47,062 bases of DNA. Origin: an uncultured Clostridia bacterium (GTDB lineage Bacteria; Bacillota; Clostridia; Oscillospirales; Acutalibacteraceae). The stretch covers positions 1 through 47,062 of the forward strand of contig CAMVTS010000014.1 of NCBI GenBank assembly GCA_947170465.1, written 5' to 3'. Position 1 is the stretch's first letter. Each line of letters starts with the position of its first letter. The translations under genes and the position numbers were made by a program. Below are positions 6,659 through 14,763 of the stretch, in pieces. Below the pieces are notes generated by a model. That model did no database searches. It saw only the letters and a list, made by a program, of their open reading frames with translations, and was not told the origin of the DNA.

Positions 6659-7714
6659 CTACTCCGGCAAATCCATTTTATCAAAAACGTTTTGATCTAT
6701 TTCACGGTCAATGGCTATCATAGTGGTTTTTATCTCCTCAACTACATTGCCCGAGCCATTCTTTTCCACATAGCTGAGCAATACGCCCGTATCCTTGTTG
6801 ATGACGGCGGTGAATTTGTTGCTGTGGGTATTGTAATCGGAATACGTTCCGTTAATTTCGATCTCATTGCCCCTAACGGTTATCTCAGGCTGGCTGACGA
6901 TCATTTTATAAACGCAGAAATACCACGGGTGATAATGCTCCTCGGTGTTTATCAGCCCGAGAATATTGTGACGAGGGATATACGCGGAATATGAATAGCC
7001 TTCGTTGGGTATCTCCTGCTTGAGATAATGTGAAACATCAACGTGCTTCGCGATATCATCGGTTTCCGCTCCGCTGTTTTTCATCGGGGAATCCGTTACG
7101 GAGCTGACCTGACCCAAAAGCGGAGTGTGAAGCAGAGCCCGCGCACGGTCAGCCGCGGCTTTGCCATAAAGATCGTCGTAGTCAAAGGCGAATTTCTCTT
7201 GCTGTTCTTTAGTGAACAAGCATTTAAGATGATAGTCGCCCTCGGCTATAACGTACCGATTAGGAACAGCTCGCTTGTTTTTCTCATCAACGTCAAATAT
7301 TATTTCCTTGGCTTTTTCGCTCTGACGGTCGGCGAGATAACAGCATAGATTCACCGTTAGGTTTTTTCGCTTTACATAAACCGCTTCGATGGTCGTAAAG
7401 TAGTCAAATGAGTTGAACATCCTGTCTTGGATATACAGGTAGTTTTCATCCTGATGCTTCAGCGTATCGTCAAATTCACGCGTTTTCCTCGCGTATAAAT
7501 TGGGGTCTAAATCATATTTGAGCAGCATTCCCGTATCGGCAGAAATCACCGGCTCGGTAACGGCGATTTTCTCTCCCACAGGCACGTCGGGAGCTTCGTC
7601 GGGAGTGGCAATCTCCGTCTCTGTCTGAGAGTTTTGGACCGGCGTGCCGAATTTACACCCGACTAAGGATAAACAGCATATTGCTGCAAGAATGATCATT
7701 ATTGTCTTTTTCAT
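6659..7714 (-). CDS. Secreted lipoprotein of unknown function
   Basis: This 351-residue protein begins with a lipoprotein signal (MKKTIMIILAAICCLSLVGC; lipobox LVGC, Cys 20). An acidic/Thr linker follows to about 55. The body is rich in beta strands with several Tyr and charged residues; the C-terminal part (VNSxITV-like RGNEIEINGTYSDYNTHSNK, then FTAVINKDTGVLLSYVEKN) looks like an outer-membrane-lipoprotein-sorting type sandwich (LolA/MucB or DUF-like), but this is a guess. It lies 16 bp after the M56 gene and probably sits on the outside of the cytoplasmic membrane as effector or ligand binder of that sensor. It has no recognised catalytic motif. Confidence 0.7.
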   Translation of the reverse strand: MKKTIMIILAAICCLSLVGCKFGTPVQNSQTETEIATPDEAPDVPVGEKIAVTEPVISADTGMLLKYDLDPNLYARKTREFDDTLKHQDENYLYIQDRMFNSFDYFTTIEAVYVKRKNLTVNLCCYLADRQSEKAKEIIFDVDEKNKRAVPNRYVIAEGDYHLKCLFTKEQQEKFAFDYDDLYGKAAADRARALLHTPLLGQVSSVTDSPMKNSGAETDDIAKHVDVSHYLKQEIPNEGYSYSAYIPRHNILGLINTEEHYHPWYFCVYKMIVSQPEITVRGNEIEINGTYSDYNTHSNKFTAVINKDTGVLLSYVEKNGSGNVVEEIKTTMIAIDREIDQNVFDKMDLPE

Positions 7715-7730
7715 TTATATAAACTCCTTT

Positions 7731-8999
7731 TTAGTTAGCCGGCGGATCCCACTGAAAAACGCTGTTGCCGTTTGCGTCGGTATACGGATCCCGCAAATTG
7801 ACCTCAGAGCTTTGCATAACTGTTTGATTATCATTTACCCACGGCGGGATATTAGCACTGTAGTCATCAGGAAAGGGTGTTATCTCGACATGATCATCGA
7901 CTGATTCCAAACCATTATTGTCGTCGCCGTTGTCATATTCATAATAGCTTTCCTCGGACTCTTGGTAGTATTCTTCGGTCTCGTAGTAAGTATCATCACC
8001 GCTGTTGTCGTATTCTTTGGCGGGAGCTTCTGTTATTTGTTCGGTCGGAACTTCGGTCGGAACTTTGGTCACAGGCTCGGTCGTCGGCGGTTCGTACCAC
8101 AGATTTTGCAGAGGATCGTTAATTACTGCGACGCTCTCTTTTGTGACCTTTGCGGTGACAGGATTTGTAAGGAACAGCAACGTTGCCGCCGTGCAGCATA
8201 TCACGGCGATGAGCTTGTGTATCAGCTTCGGCTTCCTGTAGCTGAGAATACTTTTTATCCTTTGTCTGACCGGCGTTTCGCCGAATGCGAACGGACACGC
8301 CGCCGCAAACCGTTTTTGTGTACAGCAGCTGAGCAGAGCGGACGAATACGCTTTGCGCTCATCAAGCGACAATGCCTTTACCGCTCGTTCGTCACACGCG
8401 AGCTCAATATCGCGGGTGAACAGGATATATGCCGCCCACACAAGCGGGTTGAACCAGTGCAGGCTGAGTATCAAAAACGCTAAGGACTTCCACAGGGTAT
8501 CGAGCCGTTTTATATGCGCCTGCTCGTGCAGAAGGACGTAATCGAGTTCCTTGCTGTCCATATCGGAAGGTATATAGATTTTCGGGCGGATAAGCCCCAG
8601 CACAAAAGGCGAGTCGATTTTGTCGCAGATAAAAATATTATCCCTGAGCAAAAGTTTCTCGCGCACGCGCAGCCTCAGCCTCAAAAAGCTAAGCAGCATA
8701 TAAAGCAGCATTCCTGCCGTCACGATAGCCCATATCAAGACGATCAAAATATCGGTCGTAGACAATGGGGCGGCTGATATTCCAGAAATCTGCGGTATGA
8801 CCTTTGCGGGCTCCGGCGTTACGCTGAACCGAGATTCAAAGCTGAAAGGTACAGTCAGCCTGACAGCAGGGAGTATCCACATCAAGACCCGCGCCTGCTT
8901 CGGAATTTGTCTCAGAATTAGCCTAAATAAAATGACCGCAAGTATTATCCAGACCGATGAAACGCTCATTTTGACGAGTGTTTGAAAGAATGCGAGCAT
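7731..8999 (-). CDS. M56 family (BlaR1/MecR1-type) membrane sensor metalloprotease
   Basis: This 422-residue protein has membrane spans at about 12-30, 37-52, 82-106 and 258-280, with zinc-protease motif HEQAH (158-162) and the downstream ELACDERAV segment supplying the third ligand, as in BlaR1/MecR1. Family members sense an outside signal and cleave the partner BlaI-type repressor. The C-terminal outer part is not the penicillin-binding domain: it is a Pro/Thr/Glu-Tyr-rich region (about 305-422), so the inducer is probably not a beta-lactam and may be perceived by the downstream proteins. The gene starts 1 bp after the BlaI stop. The pair and four downstream genes form one operon. Confidence 0.9.
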   Translation of the reverse strand: MLAFFQTLVKMSVSSVWIILAVILFRLILRQIPKQARVLMWILPAVRLTVPFSFESRFSVTPEPAKVIPQISGISAAPLSTTDILIVLIWAIVTAGMLLYMLLSFLRLRLRVREKLLLRDNIFICDKIDSPFVLGLIRPKIYIPSDMDSKELDYVLLHEQAHIKRLDTLWKSLAFLILSLHWFNPLVWAAYILFTRDIELACDERAVKALSLDERKAYSSALLSCCTQKRFAAACPFAFGETPVRQRIKSILSYRKPKLIHKLIAVICCTAATLLFLTNPVTAKVTKESVAVINDPLQNLWYEPPTTEPVTKVPTEVPTEQITEAPAKEYDNSGDDTYYETEEYYQESEESYYEYDNGDDNNGLESVDDHVEITPFPDDYSANIPPWVNDNQTVMQSSEVNLRDPYTDANGNSVFQWDPPAN

Positions 9000-9000
9000 A

Positions 9001-9357
9001 TCAGTCCTCCGACGCGTTGTCTATCATACGTTTCAGCTCTTCCGCTTCCTCGCGGCTGAGCTTTGATTTGGAAGTGAACGCCGCTATGAATTTTGGCAGT
9101 GAGCCGCCGAACTGCTCGCTGACGTACTGCAGACTCTGATCGGCGTAAAATTCGTCGCGCGGTATCAGCACGCGGACGGTTTTGCTGTCGTTCTCAAACA
9201 AACCTCGGTCGATCATATGCTTCAGCACGGTGTAGGTAGTAGTGCGCTTCCAGTTGAGCTCCTTTTCGCAGAGCTTTACAAGCTCCGCGGTGGTCAAAGG
9301 CGCGTTCTCCCACACTAAATCACAAAATCGTCCTTCAACAACTCCGAGTTTTTTCAT
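9001..9357 (-). CDS. BlaI/MecI-type transcriptional repressor
   Basis: This 118-residue protein has the winged helix of the Penicillinase_R family: LTTAELVKLCEKELNWKRTT, TTYTVLKHMIDRGLFEND and a VRVLIPRDEF wing (about 20-70). The C-terminal dimer helices include FIAAFTSKSKLSREEAEEL. BlaI proteins are dimeric repressors inactivated by cleavage by a cognate M56 protease, which here is the next gene. AAAGGAG precedes the start. A palindrome 45-61 bp upstream (9402-9418) lies between -35 and -10 like hexamers and is the likely self-operator. Confidence 0.92.
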   Translation of the reverse strand: MKKLGVVEGRFCDLVWENAPLTTAELVKLCEKELNWKRTTTYTVLKHMIDRGLFENDSKTVRVLIPRDEFYADQSLQYVSEQFGGSLPKFIAAFTSKSKLSREEAEELKRMIDNASED

Positions 9358-9395
9358 TTGCGTCAGCTCCTTTGTCTATTATTTGCAGTCGTTTG

Positions 9396-9429
9396 ATTAT
9401 AGTCTATCATCGATAGACAAAACTGTCAA
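9396..9429 (-). promoter_or_regulatory. Promoter with palindromic operator of the BlaI operon
   Basis: On the minus strand TTGACA (9424-9429) and TATAAT (9396-9401) are perfect hexamers, but 22 bp apart, longer than the usual 17. Between them lies GTCTATC-N3-GATAGAC (9402-9418), a perfect 7-bp inverted repeat suited to a BlaI dimer. The long spacer suggests the true -35 or -10 is offset or that an activator is needed. Confidence 0.5.
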
Positions 9430-9527
9430 TAGCCTTGTGTGATTATTTTACCGTATAATAAAACCCTACACGGGGCAATGCCGTCAACTTTAGCATTTTC
9501 GTATGCCGGACTTTTTCGACAAACTGA

Positions 9528-9547
9528 GCAGAGCTTTGTTGCTCTGC
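9528..9547. terminator. Weak hairpin after the small lipoprotein gene
   Basis: GCAGAGC (9528-9534) and GCTCTGC (9541-9547) form a 7-bp stem with a 6-nt loop, 19 bp past the stop of the minus-strand lipoprotein gene. The pyrimidine tract lies on the plus-strand side, so its direction is uncertain. Confidence 0.35.
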
Positions 9548-9565
9548 CTTTCTTTTCAGATTGAA

Positions 9566-9934
9566 TTAGCGGGAATGAACGATCACCGGCATACCGTCCT
9601 CGCCGGTTGAGACATACGAGTCGGAATGTTGGAGCCATCCGTTGCCATATTCTTCGGGAGCTTTGATTGGTACGGTTTCAATCTCGCCATCCGCATTTTG
9701 CCGCGTATAGTATTCCATGTGAACGGTAGTCGGAACCTCGCTCTCACTCTCCTCAGAGGTTTGCGGAGCGGTGGTTGTCGGCTCCTGTGTCGTTGGTTTC
9801 TGTGTCGTCACCTCTTGCGTAGTTGACGCCTGTGTCGTTTCCACAGCGGAAGAACTGTTCTCTTTGTTACCGCAGCCGGTAAGCGCTGCTGCAAGAGTGA
9901 TAATAATGGTTGCTGCTGCGATTATTTTTTTCAT
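9566..9934 (-). CDS. Small lipoprotein with Thr/Gln-rich linker
   Basis: This 122-residue protein has a lipoprotein signal ending LTGC (Cys 21), then a 45-residue linker with repeated TTQ(E/K)PTT units, then a conserved-looking tail (HMEYYTRQNADGEIETVPIK, GWLQHSDSYVSTGEDGMPV). The tail has no recognised domain. The ATG overlaps the stop of the upstream gene by 4 nt. It is probably an exported partner of the two upstream products. The same Thr-rich linkers occur in the nuclease and in both anti-sigma proteins. Confidence 0.75.
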   Translation of the reverse strand: MKKIIAAATIIITLAAALTGCGNKENSSSAVETTQASTTQEVTTQKPTTQEPTTTAPQTSEESESEVPTTVHMEYYTRQNADGEIETVPIKAPEEYGNGWLQHSDSYVSTGEDGMPVIVHSR

Positions 9935-10416
9935 TGTGAAATTCTTCTTGTTTTATATGGTAAATTTTCTCCGTAGAGTTTGTTGTATTGCCGTATGATT
10001 TTGATCATTTGAGCCGTCTTTACAGGGATTTTTGACAGGAAAACCGGGTCGCGCATGGGATTCCACTTGTAAAGAATTTTCGCGTCGGATTCCACCTTCC
10101 ACAGCTGACCGGGGTCAATCTGTTTTACAGCGTTTTCCGGCAGGATAACCTTTACGTCCATAAAGTCGGTAAAAGTCTGACGCGGGTTTTCCGGAGACAA
10201 GACAAAGTAGATAAATTCAAACCGAACCACCTTTTTGTCGTTCTCAAGAATAACGCCAGAGTAATCAGCGGTCAGTTTGGCAACAACGCCTTTTGCTTTT
10301 TCTTCCTCGGTGATTCGATTGCTGTGATGGTCAAGCCAGAATTGGTACATCTGGTTTTCGACAAGTTGTCTCGGTTTTTTCTCACCGGTCTTATCATCAA
10401 TATAGTATTCAATCAT
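9931..10416 (-). CDS. Unrecognised 161-residue protein
   Basis: There is no signal peptide or membrane span. The N-terminal MIEYYIDDKTGEKKPRQLVE, a central YSGVILENDKKVVRFEFIYF strand pair and a basic C-terminus (MIKIIRQYNKLYGENLPYKT) are visible; I do not recognise the family. It lies 12 bp after the SpoVG-like gene and is coupled by a 4-nt overlap to the lipoprotein. SpoVG-like plus small unknown genes are common in mobile-element accessory regions, which may be the origin of this trio. Confidence 0.6.
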   Translation of the reverse strand: MIEYYIDDKTGEKKPRQLVENQMYQFWLDHHSNRITEEEKAKGVVAKLTADYSGVILENDKKVVRFEFIYFVLSPENPRQTFTDFMDVKVILPENAVKQIDPGQLWKVESDAKILYKWNPMRDPVFLSKIPVKTAQMIKIIRQYNKLYGENLPYKTRRISQ

Positions 10417-10428
10417 AATAAAAACCTC

Positions 10429-10695
10429 CTAACAAAAACTTACGTCCAACAAGCGATTCTGACATGCTCTTTTGATGACCGCTTCCGCAATTTCGTCATA
10501 CAGAGCTTTATCAGGAAGCGGCGTGTATTCCGCCAGCCTGTGATACTCCGACTTTGGCATTTGCAAAGAAAATACCAGATGGTAGTTGACGCTGATGTTG
10601 CGAATGGTAAACTGGTCATCCAGTGTAACATGTGCGTATCCTAAGAAACGTCTTGTCGCCAATCTGTCGTCAAACTCGACTGATGTAACTCTCAT
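10429..10695 (-). CDS. SpoVG-like protein
   Basis: The start is placed at 10695 because AGAAAGGAG lies just before it; the longer ORF to 10719 puts codons on the RBS. The 88-residue product follows the SpoVG pattern: MRVTSVEFDD, then a strand pair RRFLGYAHVTLDDQFTIRNI, then FSLQMPKSEY (the MP(S/K) segment) and a C-terminal helix with LYDEIAEAVIKRA. SpoVG proteins are small nucleic-acid-binding regulators involved in septation and stress in Firmicutes; divergent copies occur in phages and ICEs. This copy is divergent and sits with two unknown genes, so it is more likely an accessory paralogue than the housekeeping gene. Confidence 0.75.
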   Translation of the reverse strand: MRVTSVEFDDRLATRRFLGYAHVTLDDQFTIRNISVNYHLVFSLQMPKSEYHRLAEYTPLPDKALYDEIAEAVIKRACQNRLLDVSFC

Positions 10696-10819
10696 AAAAA
10701 CTCCTTTCTCTGACATCATTATTTCCTGCTGACACTCTAATTATAAATCAAGAGGTATCCAATAAACTGCCCTTTGCTCACGGAAAACCGGAAAATCCTT
10801 GATTGAAAAATCTTTTTTG

Positions 10820-11060
10820 CTGTAATTGATAAACGCTCCCTCACTAATTCCAAATCAACCCAATTATAATTCTAATTTCTTCCCCCATATAACATAAATG
10901 CTGAGCTCAACTATCTTAGTTAAGCTCAGCATTCTCTTGTTTAATGATTATTCTTTTGCGAATTGCCGACAGCACTTTCAGCATAGAGAATTTAAGTTAA
11001 TCTTCCATTTTTGAAAAATCCATTTTCTTTGTTTTATGCGGCGCAAATTTTGACTTCTAG
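10820..11060. repeat. Dispersed intergenic repeat, copy A (10720-11179 gap)
   Basis: The 460-bp gap has no credible ORF. Its middle matches copies near 14280-14440 and 17820-18050. Shared blocks are TAATTGATAAACGCTC near 10825, a palindrome with arms AATGCTGAGCT (10897-10907) and AGCTCAGCATT (10923-10933), GATTATTCTTTTGCGA, CAGCACTTTCAGCAT, and TTTATGCGGCGCAAATTTTG near 11035. The palindrome could act as a bidirectional terminator. Confidence 0.7.
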
Positions 11061-11077
11061 TATTAGCGATAGAACTA

Positions 11078-11104
11078 CCCGGCAACGCACACCACGTTGC
11101 CGGG
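11078..11104 (-). terminator. 10-bp GC-rich hairpin after the dockerin gene
   Basis: CCCGGCAACG (11078-11087) and CGTTGCCGGG (11095-11104) form a perfect stem with a 7-nt loop, 76 bp downstream of the minus-strand stop at 11180. It is the likely 3' end of the sigma/anti-sigma/dockerin transcript. Confidence 0.6.
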
Positions 11105-11179
11105 CAATTATATGTTTATGTTTTTAATTAATGAATCTTGAACATGATAATTAAGCATATAATATTATATAAACCGTAC

Positions 11180-12343
11180 TTAATATATTTCCGCTAACCA
11201 TCTTTGATACTCTGTCACGTCTCCTATTGAGATTACTCCGTCCTTATTAATATCTGCGGTTATGTCCAAAGGAGTATCCATATAAAACTCTGCAAGATGT
11301 TTCTGCAAGCAAGTTGCGTCGGCAATATTTATTACACCGTTACAATCAATATCCGCTAATTGTACAAGCGCAGGTTCTTCTATTGGTACATCTGTCTGGC
11401 TTGCATCCTGACCGTGATACAAATCAATGCTGATAACTTCATCTATCATTGCAGCGTTATAAATTTCGTTCGTTGTCAGCATAAATCTGCAAGGCCAATT
11501 ATAAGAATCCCAATTCTCCAACGCAACAGCGGTATTATCTATATCCATTTTAGCAAGCAAATTTTTTATCGCGTTTGCTTTGTCTTCAGCGACAAGAGAG
11601 CGGTAAGTACGCAAAAAGAGATTGATATCTGCTACTGTTTTTATATCATCTGCTTGCAAGCCACACTTCTCGTAAGCTAATGCTTCTAATTCGCTTTTGT
11701 TTTTTAGATTTAGCCTTACTTCAATCCAAACTTCAATTTGGTCATCAGCGGATGCGGATTTCAGTTTTTCATACAATGCAGCCGATATTTTATCTTCCGG
11801 AGCAATCGAATTGCCCGAATTTTGATGATCTGTTGCAGTGTCATACCGTTCAAAATATCGCTCGTCAAATACATCCACCAACATCACTTCATTAACATCG
11901 GTTATTGCATTTATTTTTGTTTTAGATAAAAGGAAACGGCTTGGTAATCCCTTGGTCGCAACATTGCTTTCATTCCATTCTTCCGGTTCAGTCATATCAT
12001 CAAAGGTTACTCCCATTTTTTCCATAACCGATAACGCGGCAGCTTTTCTCTTTTCGTCTTTAACAATGCGCCAAAGCTGATAATAATCCTTGACCTCATC
12101 AGCGTTGTTAAAATGATTTCTGTCAAGCTGCGTTCTTCTGTCCGTTTCCGCAAATATTTCTGTATTCGACGGGAAATAGTTATTATAATGAATAAACACC
12201 TCAATCTTTTCGTTGTCATCAAGCTGCTGCAGCGCATTGGAAAGTTCCGGTGTAATCTTTTCACCTGAAACAGCACCTGTAGAAACAATGTTAGCACTAA
12301 CCAAAAAAAGCAAAACCAGAATGATACATATCGTCTTTTTCAT
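11180..12343 (-). CDS. Secreted protein with tandem repeat domain and type I dockerin (module 2)
   Basis: This 387-residue protein has a cleavable signal peptide (about 1-24). Two copies of one domain follow, at about 30-165 and 185-310. Each begins with a strand like KIEVFIHY or QIEVWIEV, has a helical YY..WR..K-type segment and ends FLLSKTKINAITDVNEVMLVD or FMLTTNEIYNAAMIDEVISID. The pattern recalls an I9/subtilisin-propeptide-like ferredoxin fold, but that is inference. The C-terminal 65 residues are a type I dockerin with two calcium loops: ADIDCNGVINIADATCLQKH and ADINKDGVISIGDVTEYQRW. Dockerins plug proteins into cohesin scaffolds on the cell surface. No catalytic domain is visible. It lies 72 bp after the anti-sigma gene, and its paralogue is at 14764-16176. 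Confidence 0.85.
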   Translation of the reverse strand: MKKTICIILVLLFLVSANIVSTGAVSGEKITPELSNALQQLDDNEKIEVFIHYNNYFPSNTEIFAETDRRTQLDRNHFNNADEVKDYYQLWRIVKDEKRKAAALSVMEKMGVTFDDMTEPEEWNESNVATKGLPSRFLLSKTKINAITDVNEVMLVDVFDERYFERYDTATDHQNSGNSIAPEDKISAALYEKLKSASADDQIEVWIEVRLNLKNKSELEALAYEKCGLQADDIKTVADINLFLRTYRSLVAEDKANAIKNLLAKMDIDNTAVALENWDSYNWPCRFMLTTNEIYNAAMIDEVISIDLYHGQDASQTDVPIEEPALVQLADIDCNGVINIADATCLQKHLAEFYMDTPLDITADINKDGVISIGDVTEYQRWLAEIY

Positions 12344-12415
12344 AGCAAATCCTCCTTTTCATTTTAGAAATATTTATCAAAATCAAGCACTTACATACTC
12401 ATAAGCCCCACTCCT

Positions 12416-13291
12416 TTATTGTGTGTATAGCACGACATCATCGGTACCTAAAACAACATCGTAAAAATAGTACGCTCTTAGTTTTCTATCATAAAAGCGA
12501 ATGTCGCAGGTTTGACCGCGATACATTTCAATTCCGTTATTCAATGGATTACATATTGCGAGAAAGCCGTCGGTCTTATCAATTGTCATACTTTCAGCTT
12601 GACTAAATACTTTGCCCATCGGTTTTCCGCCATATACGATATGGCAAAACAGTTCCTCTGACTGCTGCAATTTGTCGTTGGGAAAGAAAATGATATTTCC
12701 TGTAAACAGCTCACCGCTTACGCTTTGCGTCTCCGTCGGCTCAACCGTAGGGGTAGTTTCAAACGGAGGCTCAATCGGTATCCAAGGCTCATCTGTTGGA
12801 ATCGTCGGCGTTTCAACCGGATCAGTTAGTTCTTGTGTTGGTGCCTGTTGTTTTTCTGTTGGTTCAACGGAAACTATTGCCGGAGTAGTTGTTTTTTCAT
12901 GAGAACCGGTATTATCAGATGGTTCTGTAATTTGATTATTTTCAGAGGATTTAGGGATTGTTTCGTTTTCTGTACCTTTTTCTTCAACTAAAGCGGTCGT
13001 AGATGGCGGTTCATCATATTCGGTTGTACCGGAAGCATCGGCAGATACAGAGGTAGGCTGTGAATTATTCTGAGTTGATTGATATGATATAGGGCTTGTT
13101 TTGTTCTGATTAGTTGCAAAAATTATAATACTTAATACTACCGCAATAACCAAGCTTGCCGCTGTTCCAATCAGATAAGGTTTTAGAATTACTCTTTTTC
13201 GTTTTTTGGCGGTTTGGGGAATATTGACAGCGTTTTCAACCCAGCTTTCCGGTACTTCTAAGTTCTTAATTACATTAAAATTTCTTTTCAT
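12416..13291 (-). CDS. Membrane anti-sigma factor candidate with outer sensor domain (module 2)
   Basis: The 291-residue protein has a cytoplasmic head (NFNVIKNLEVPESWVENAV, 4-22), a single membrane span (about 41-61), a Thr/Pro/Glu-rich linker (about 65-195) and a C-terminal outer domain of about 95 residues with strands FCHIVYGGKPMGKVF, ICNPLNNGIEMYRGQ and DIRFYDRKLRAYYFYDVVL. It overlaps the ECF sigma gene by 4 nt (ATGA), the typical arrangement for a cognate anti-sigma factor. The head and the outer domain are conserved in the paralogue at 16207-17100, while the linkers differ. Binding of the sigma factor by the short head and sensing of an outside ligand are inferred from arrangement. 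Confidence 0.75.
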   Translation of the reverse strand: MKRNFNVIKNLEVPESWVENAVNIPQTAKKRKRVILKPYLIGTAASLVIAVVLSIIIFATNQNKTSPISYQSTQNNSQPTSVSADASGTTEYDEPPSTTALVEEKGTENETIPKSSENNQITEPSDNTGSHEKTTTPAIVSVEPTEKQQAPTQELTDPVETPTIPTDEPWIPIEPPFETTPTVEPTETQSVSGELFTGNIIFFPNDKLQQSEELFCHIVYGGKPMGKVFSQAESMTIDKTDGFLAICNPLNNGIEMYRGQTCDIRFYDRKLRAYYFYDVVLGTDDVVLYTQ

Positions 13292-13773
13292 GCTTCATCA
13301 CCCCCATAAATCTTTCTCAGCATTTCCCTGCCGCGTTTCAGCATTACCATCACGGTTTTAGGATTTTTGCCCAGTATCTTGGCGATTTCCTTGACCTTAT
13401 ACCGTTCGCAGTAATGCAGATAGAGAATGTCCCTGTAATTCGGCGGTAACTTCATTAACGCCCAAGTTATATCCATTTCATCTTCACTGTGGTAACTCGG
13501 CTGTTCTTTGACGCTTTCTATGGAGATAGTTCTGCGGTTTTTCTTCAAGTAATTATTGCACTCGTTGACGGCAACCTTGATCAGCCACGCTTTGAGATGG
13601 TTTTCGTCTTTGAAAGAGGGAGATTTCGTATATAGCTTAAAAAATGTATTCTGAAAACAATCTTCTGTATCCGCCCAAATTTGAAGTCGGGTCAAACAAA
13701 CTCCGGCTACCGTTTGGGTATACTTACGCACAACCTCTTCGTAAGCCAGTCCCGCAAACAGTTTATCAGCCAT
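13288..13773 (-). CDS. ECF-type RNA polymerase sigma factor (module 2)
   Basis: The 161-residue protein has region 2 (YEEVVRKYTQTVAGVCLTRL, TEDCFQNTFFKLYTKSP, HLKAWLIKVAVNECNNYLKK) and region 4 (MKLPPNYRDILYLHYCERYK, VKEIAKILGKNPKTVMVMLK), with no sigma-1.1 or sigma-3, as in ECF factors. It directs polymerase to its own promoters when released by an anti-sigma factor. The next gene overlaps by 4 nt and is the likely partner. The upstream region is conserved with that of the paralogue at 17097-17579, suggesting similar or shared control. Cross-talk between the two modules is possible. Confidence 0.92.
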   Translation of the reverse strand: MADKLFAGLAYEEVVRKYTQTVAGVCLTRLQIWADTEDCFQNTFFKLYTKSPSFKDENHLKAWLIKVAVNECNNYLKKNRRTISIESVKEQPSYHSEDEMDITWALMKLPPNYRDILYLHYCERYKVKEIAKILGKNPKTVMVMLKRGREMLRKIYGGDEA

Positions 13774-13910
13774 AATCCGTTATTTCCCTCCTCTATTAAT
13801 AAAACAATTCAAAAGCCATTTTTATTACAATCAATTATAATCTTTTTTTTAATTTTTTAAATACTAACATCATAAATCATTTTAGGTTATAATATTTCGC
13901 AATTTTAATT
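13774..13910 (-). promoter_or_regulatory. Conserved promoter region of ECF module 2
   Basis: On the minus strand a -10-like TATAAT (13834-13839) lies in GATTATAATT, preceded by an A-rich GTATTTAAAAA block and followed by TGTAA and GAATTGTTTTATT, then GAGGAGGG. The same blocks in the same order occur at 17590-17690 upstream of the other sigma gene. Conservation in an otherwise drifting gap points to control elements. Confidence 0.55.
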
Positions 13911-13984
13911 GGATACATAATCTTTTTTGGGCAGTCTTTGTTTATGAAATGCAATTTTGCTTTTCGCTCGCAAACCGCGAAAAA

Positions 13985-14440
13985 CGCATAAAAACGGCAC
14001 AAACGATTTTGGCGGATACTTTCTCGCCTTACCCAAACAAACCGCACACAGGGCGAAATACGGCGAAACAGGGCGTTATTCTTCGTTGCACCGGCCTATG
14101 GCGATATCTTCGAGCTTTATCTTTTCTCTTAATCTGCGGAGTTTTATTAATCTACTCCAAATCCTGCAAAAAAAACACGGAACATCATCAATAGACCAGC
14201 ACTTATCCAACAGCAGAAAAAGGGTAACTGATACTTTTTTGAGTTATGGAGATTTACTGCTCACGTCCATTCTAATTAGTCAAAAATCAGCTTCATGGTA
14301 ATTGATAAACACTCACCCATAAATTTCAAATCAACCCAGATTAAATTATAAATCCTTCCCCATAAATCACAAATGCTGTGCTCAACCTTTTGTGTTAAGC
14401 ACAGCATTATCTTGATTAATGATTATTCTACTCCTTTTTC
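13985..14440. repeat. Dispersed intergenic repeat, copy B (13774-14763 gap)
   Basis: Within a 990-bp gap without a credible gene, this is the longest copy of the family. Its left part (GGCACAAACGATTTTGGCGG at about 13996, then ATACTTTCTCGCCTTACCCA) matches 17755-17800 and 23340-23410. Its right part (CTAATTAGTCAAAAATCAGC at about 14270, then the palindrome arms AATGCTGTGCT 14372-14382 and AGCACAGCATT 14398-14408) matches 17809-17950. In copy C the two parts are directly joined, so about 200 bp are missing there relative to B. Confidence 0.7.
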
Positions 14441-14586
14441 TTTCATTATATACCGACGAAGCATCATTGTCAATGCATTGTAACTACATGCTAATCAAAA
14501 GAAAAAATTCAATGCTTATACGTAAGATACAAATAATATATACCTGCTGCTTATGATCTCATCAGCATTTGTCCAACCATAGAAAA

Positions 14587-14622
14587 ATCCCTATAACTTG
14601 CCGTTTGTCAAGCTATAGGGAT
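14587..14622. terminator. Long imperfect hairpin in the intergenic region
   Basis: ATCCCTATA (14587-14595) pairs with TATAGGGAT (14614-14622); after one mismatch CTTG (14597-14600) pairs with CAAG (14609-14612), leaving an 8-nt loop. It lies 140 bp past the stop of the minus-strand dockerin gene. Its function is uncertain: terminator or RNA-stability element. Confidence 0.4.
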
Positions 14623-14657
14623 GAATCCGTTTATTACTCCGTCATATTGTTATCGTT

Positions 14658-14680
14658 AGCCGCAAGAAAACCTCGCGGCT
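14658..14680. terminator. Hairpin terminator near the end of the module 1 transcript
   Basis: AGCCGC (14658-14663) and GCGGCT (14675-14680) form a short GC-rich stem followed on the plus strand by TTTATTTT. It lies 84 bp beyond the minus-strand stop at 14764. Confidence 0.4.
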
Positions 14681-14763
14681 TTTATTTTCACCGGATTTCA
14701 AAGTCTGCCTATAGAAGCGTTTGGAATCCGACTCAGAAACCCGGATTGTTTTTGGCGGCTCTA

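Noticed and set aside
9928..10719. Prophage origin of the SpoVG-like trio
   Set aside because: SpoVG-like proteins occur in phages, but no structural, replication or lysis gene is near, so a prophage cannot be claimed.
13949..14301. Two overlapping plus-strand ORFs in the gap before module 2
   Set aside because: They lie within the dispersed repeat, lack an RBS, and the corresponding parts of copies C and D are not open in frame.
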